From: Streptomyces sp. ISL-11
GTDB taxonomy: Bacteria; Actinomycetota; Actinomycetes; Streptomycetales; Streptomycetaceae
Reading direction: 5' to 3'
Length of the DNA: 35,574 bases
NCBI RefSeq assembly: GCF_018614525.1
Contig: NZ_JAGGOL010000026.1
Coordinates: 1-35,574 of the forward strand
Position 1 is the first letter of the stretch. Each line of letters opens with the position of its first letter. The position numbers and the translations under genes are program-made. The notes beneath the pieces were generated by a model that worked only from the letters and a program-made list of their open reading frames with translations, had not been told where the DNA came from and ran no database searches. Shown here piece after piece: positions 35,497 to 35,574 of the stretch.

Positions 35497-35539
35497 TCAC
35501 TCGCGACCAAATGGGACATTTTCAAAGTGGTCGCGGTGA
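35497..35539. promoter_or_regulatory. Inverted repeat upstream of the ketosynthase operon
   Basis: TCAC-T-CGCGACCA (35497-35509) is mirrored by TGGTCGCG-GTGA (35528-35539), 12 paired bases with one bulge and an 18-bp AT-richer spacer. It lies about 200 bp from the KAS III start in the 274-bp end stretch (35301-35574) that has no gene inside the window. A candidate operator or divergent promoter site. Confidence 0.5.
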
Positions 35540-35574
35540 GCGCCTCGCTTGTCACGATATGGCGTAGTAGGTCA

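Overview
The window is very GC-rich, with strong third-position G/C bias, GTG starts, tight 4-bp gene overlaps and many families typical of Streptomyces or a close actinomycete (DUF5937-type ArsR regulators, XRE/TPR regulators, rifampicin monooxygenase with its RAE element, SpoIIE-type GAF fragments). I read it as an accessory chromosomal region, perhaps towards a chromosome arm, because intact resistance and metabolism genes alternate with many truncated or frameshifted remnants.

Layout. 1-3195: the start of a FUSC-type membrane protein, an MFS exporter, and a divergent ArsR-type regulator broken by a one-base deletion. 3305-8497: a zinc-ribbon M48 membrane metallopeptidase, then a translationally coupled pair made of a P-loop NTPase and a membrane-anchored type-1 periplasmic-binding-fold protein. 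This is the best candidate for an undescribed system. 8872-9229: decayed XRE/TPR regulator. 9246-11394: a TetR regulator and a divergent FAD monooxygenase enclosed by 39-bp inverted repeats (38 of 39 identical). 11449-12479: remnants of a tyrosine integrase, its HTH/coiled-coil neighbour and a Nudix gene. 12655-13425: a lipoprotein. 13426-14489: about 1 kb with no convincing gene but with short repeats. 14490-16451: a protein with four tandem Nudix domains. 16479-17894: four gene fragments end to end (phosphotransferase, TetR, glycoside hydrolase, ECF sigma factor).

17922-21291: an amidase with an AtzG-like small subunit, a divergent metallo-beta-lactamase-fold hydrolase, and a TetR regulator with related palindromes near both promoters. 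21412-22200: a class IV aminotransferase. 22406-24074: rifampicin monooxygenase (rox) with a 19-bp inverted repeat matching the rifamycin-associated element. 24132-27168: a sugar-type binding lipoprotein whose ABC permease survives only as a tail, fused to a SpoIIE-type GAF fragment and then to a frameshifted GAF/AAA regulator. 27325-29480: a cyclase-family hydrolase and a divergent SDR.

29503-35300 is one minus-strand operon, in transcription order: KAS III, acyl carrier protein, KAS II, MMPL exporter and AurF-like diiron oxygenase. It has the parts to build, export and oxidise a small acyl product. An inverted repeat lies upstream at 35497-35539. All family calls are from reading translations by eye; no database search was possible.
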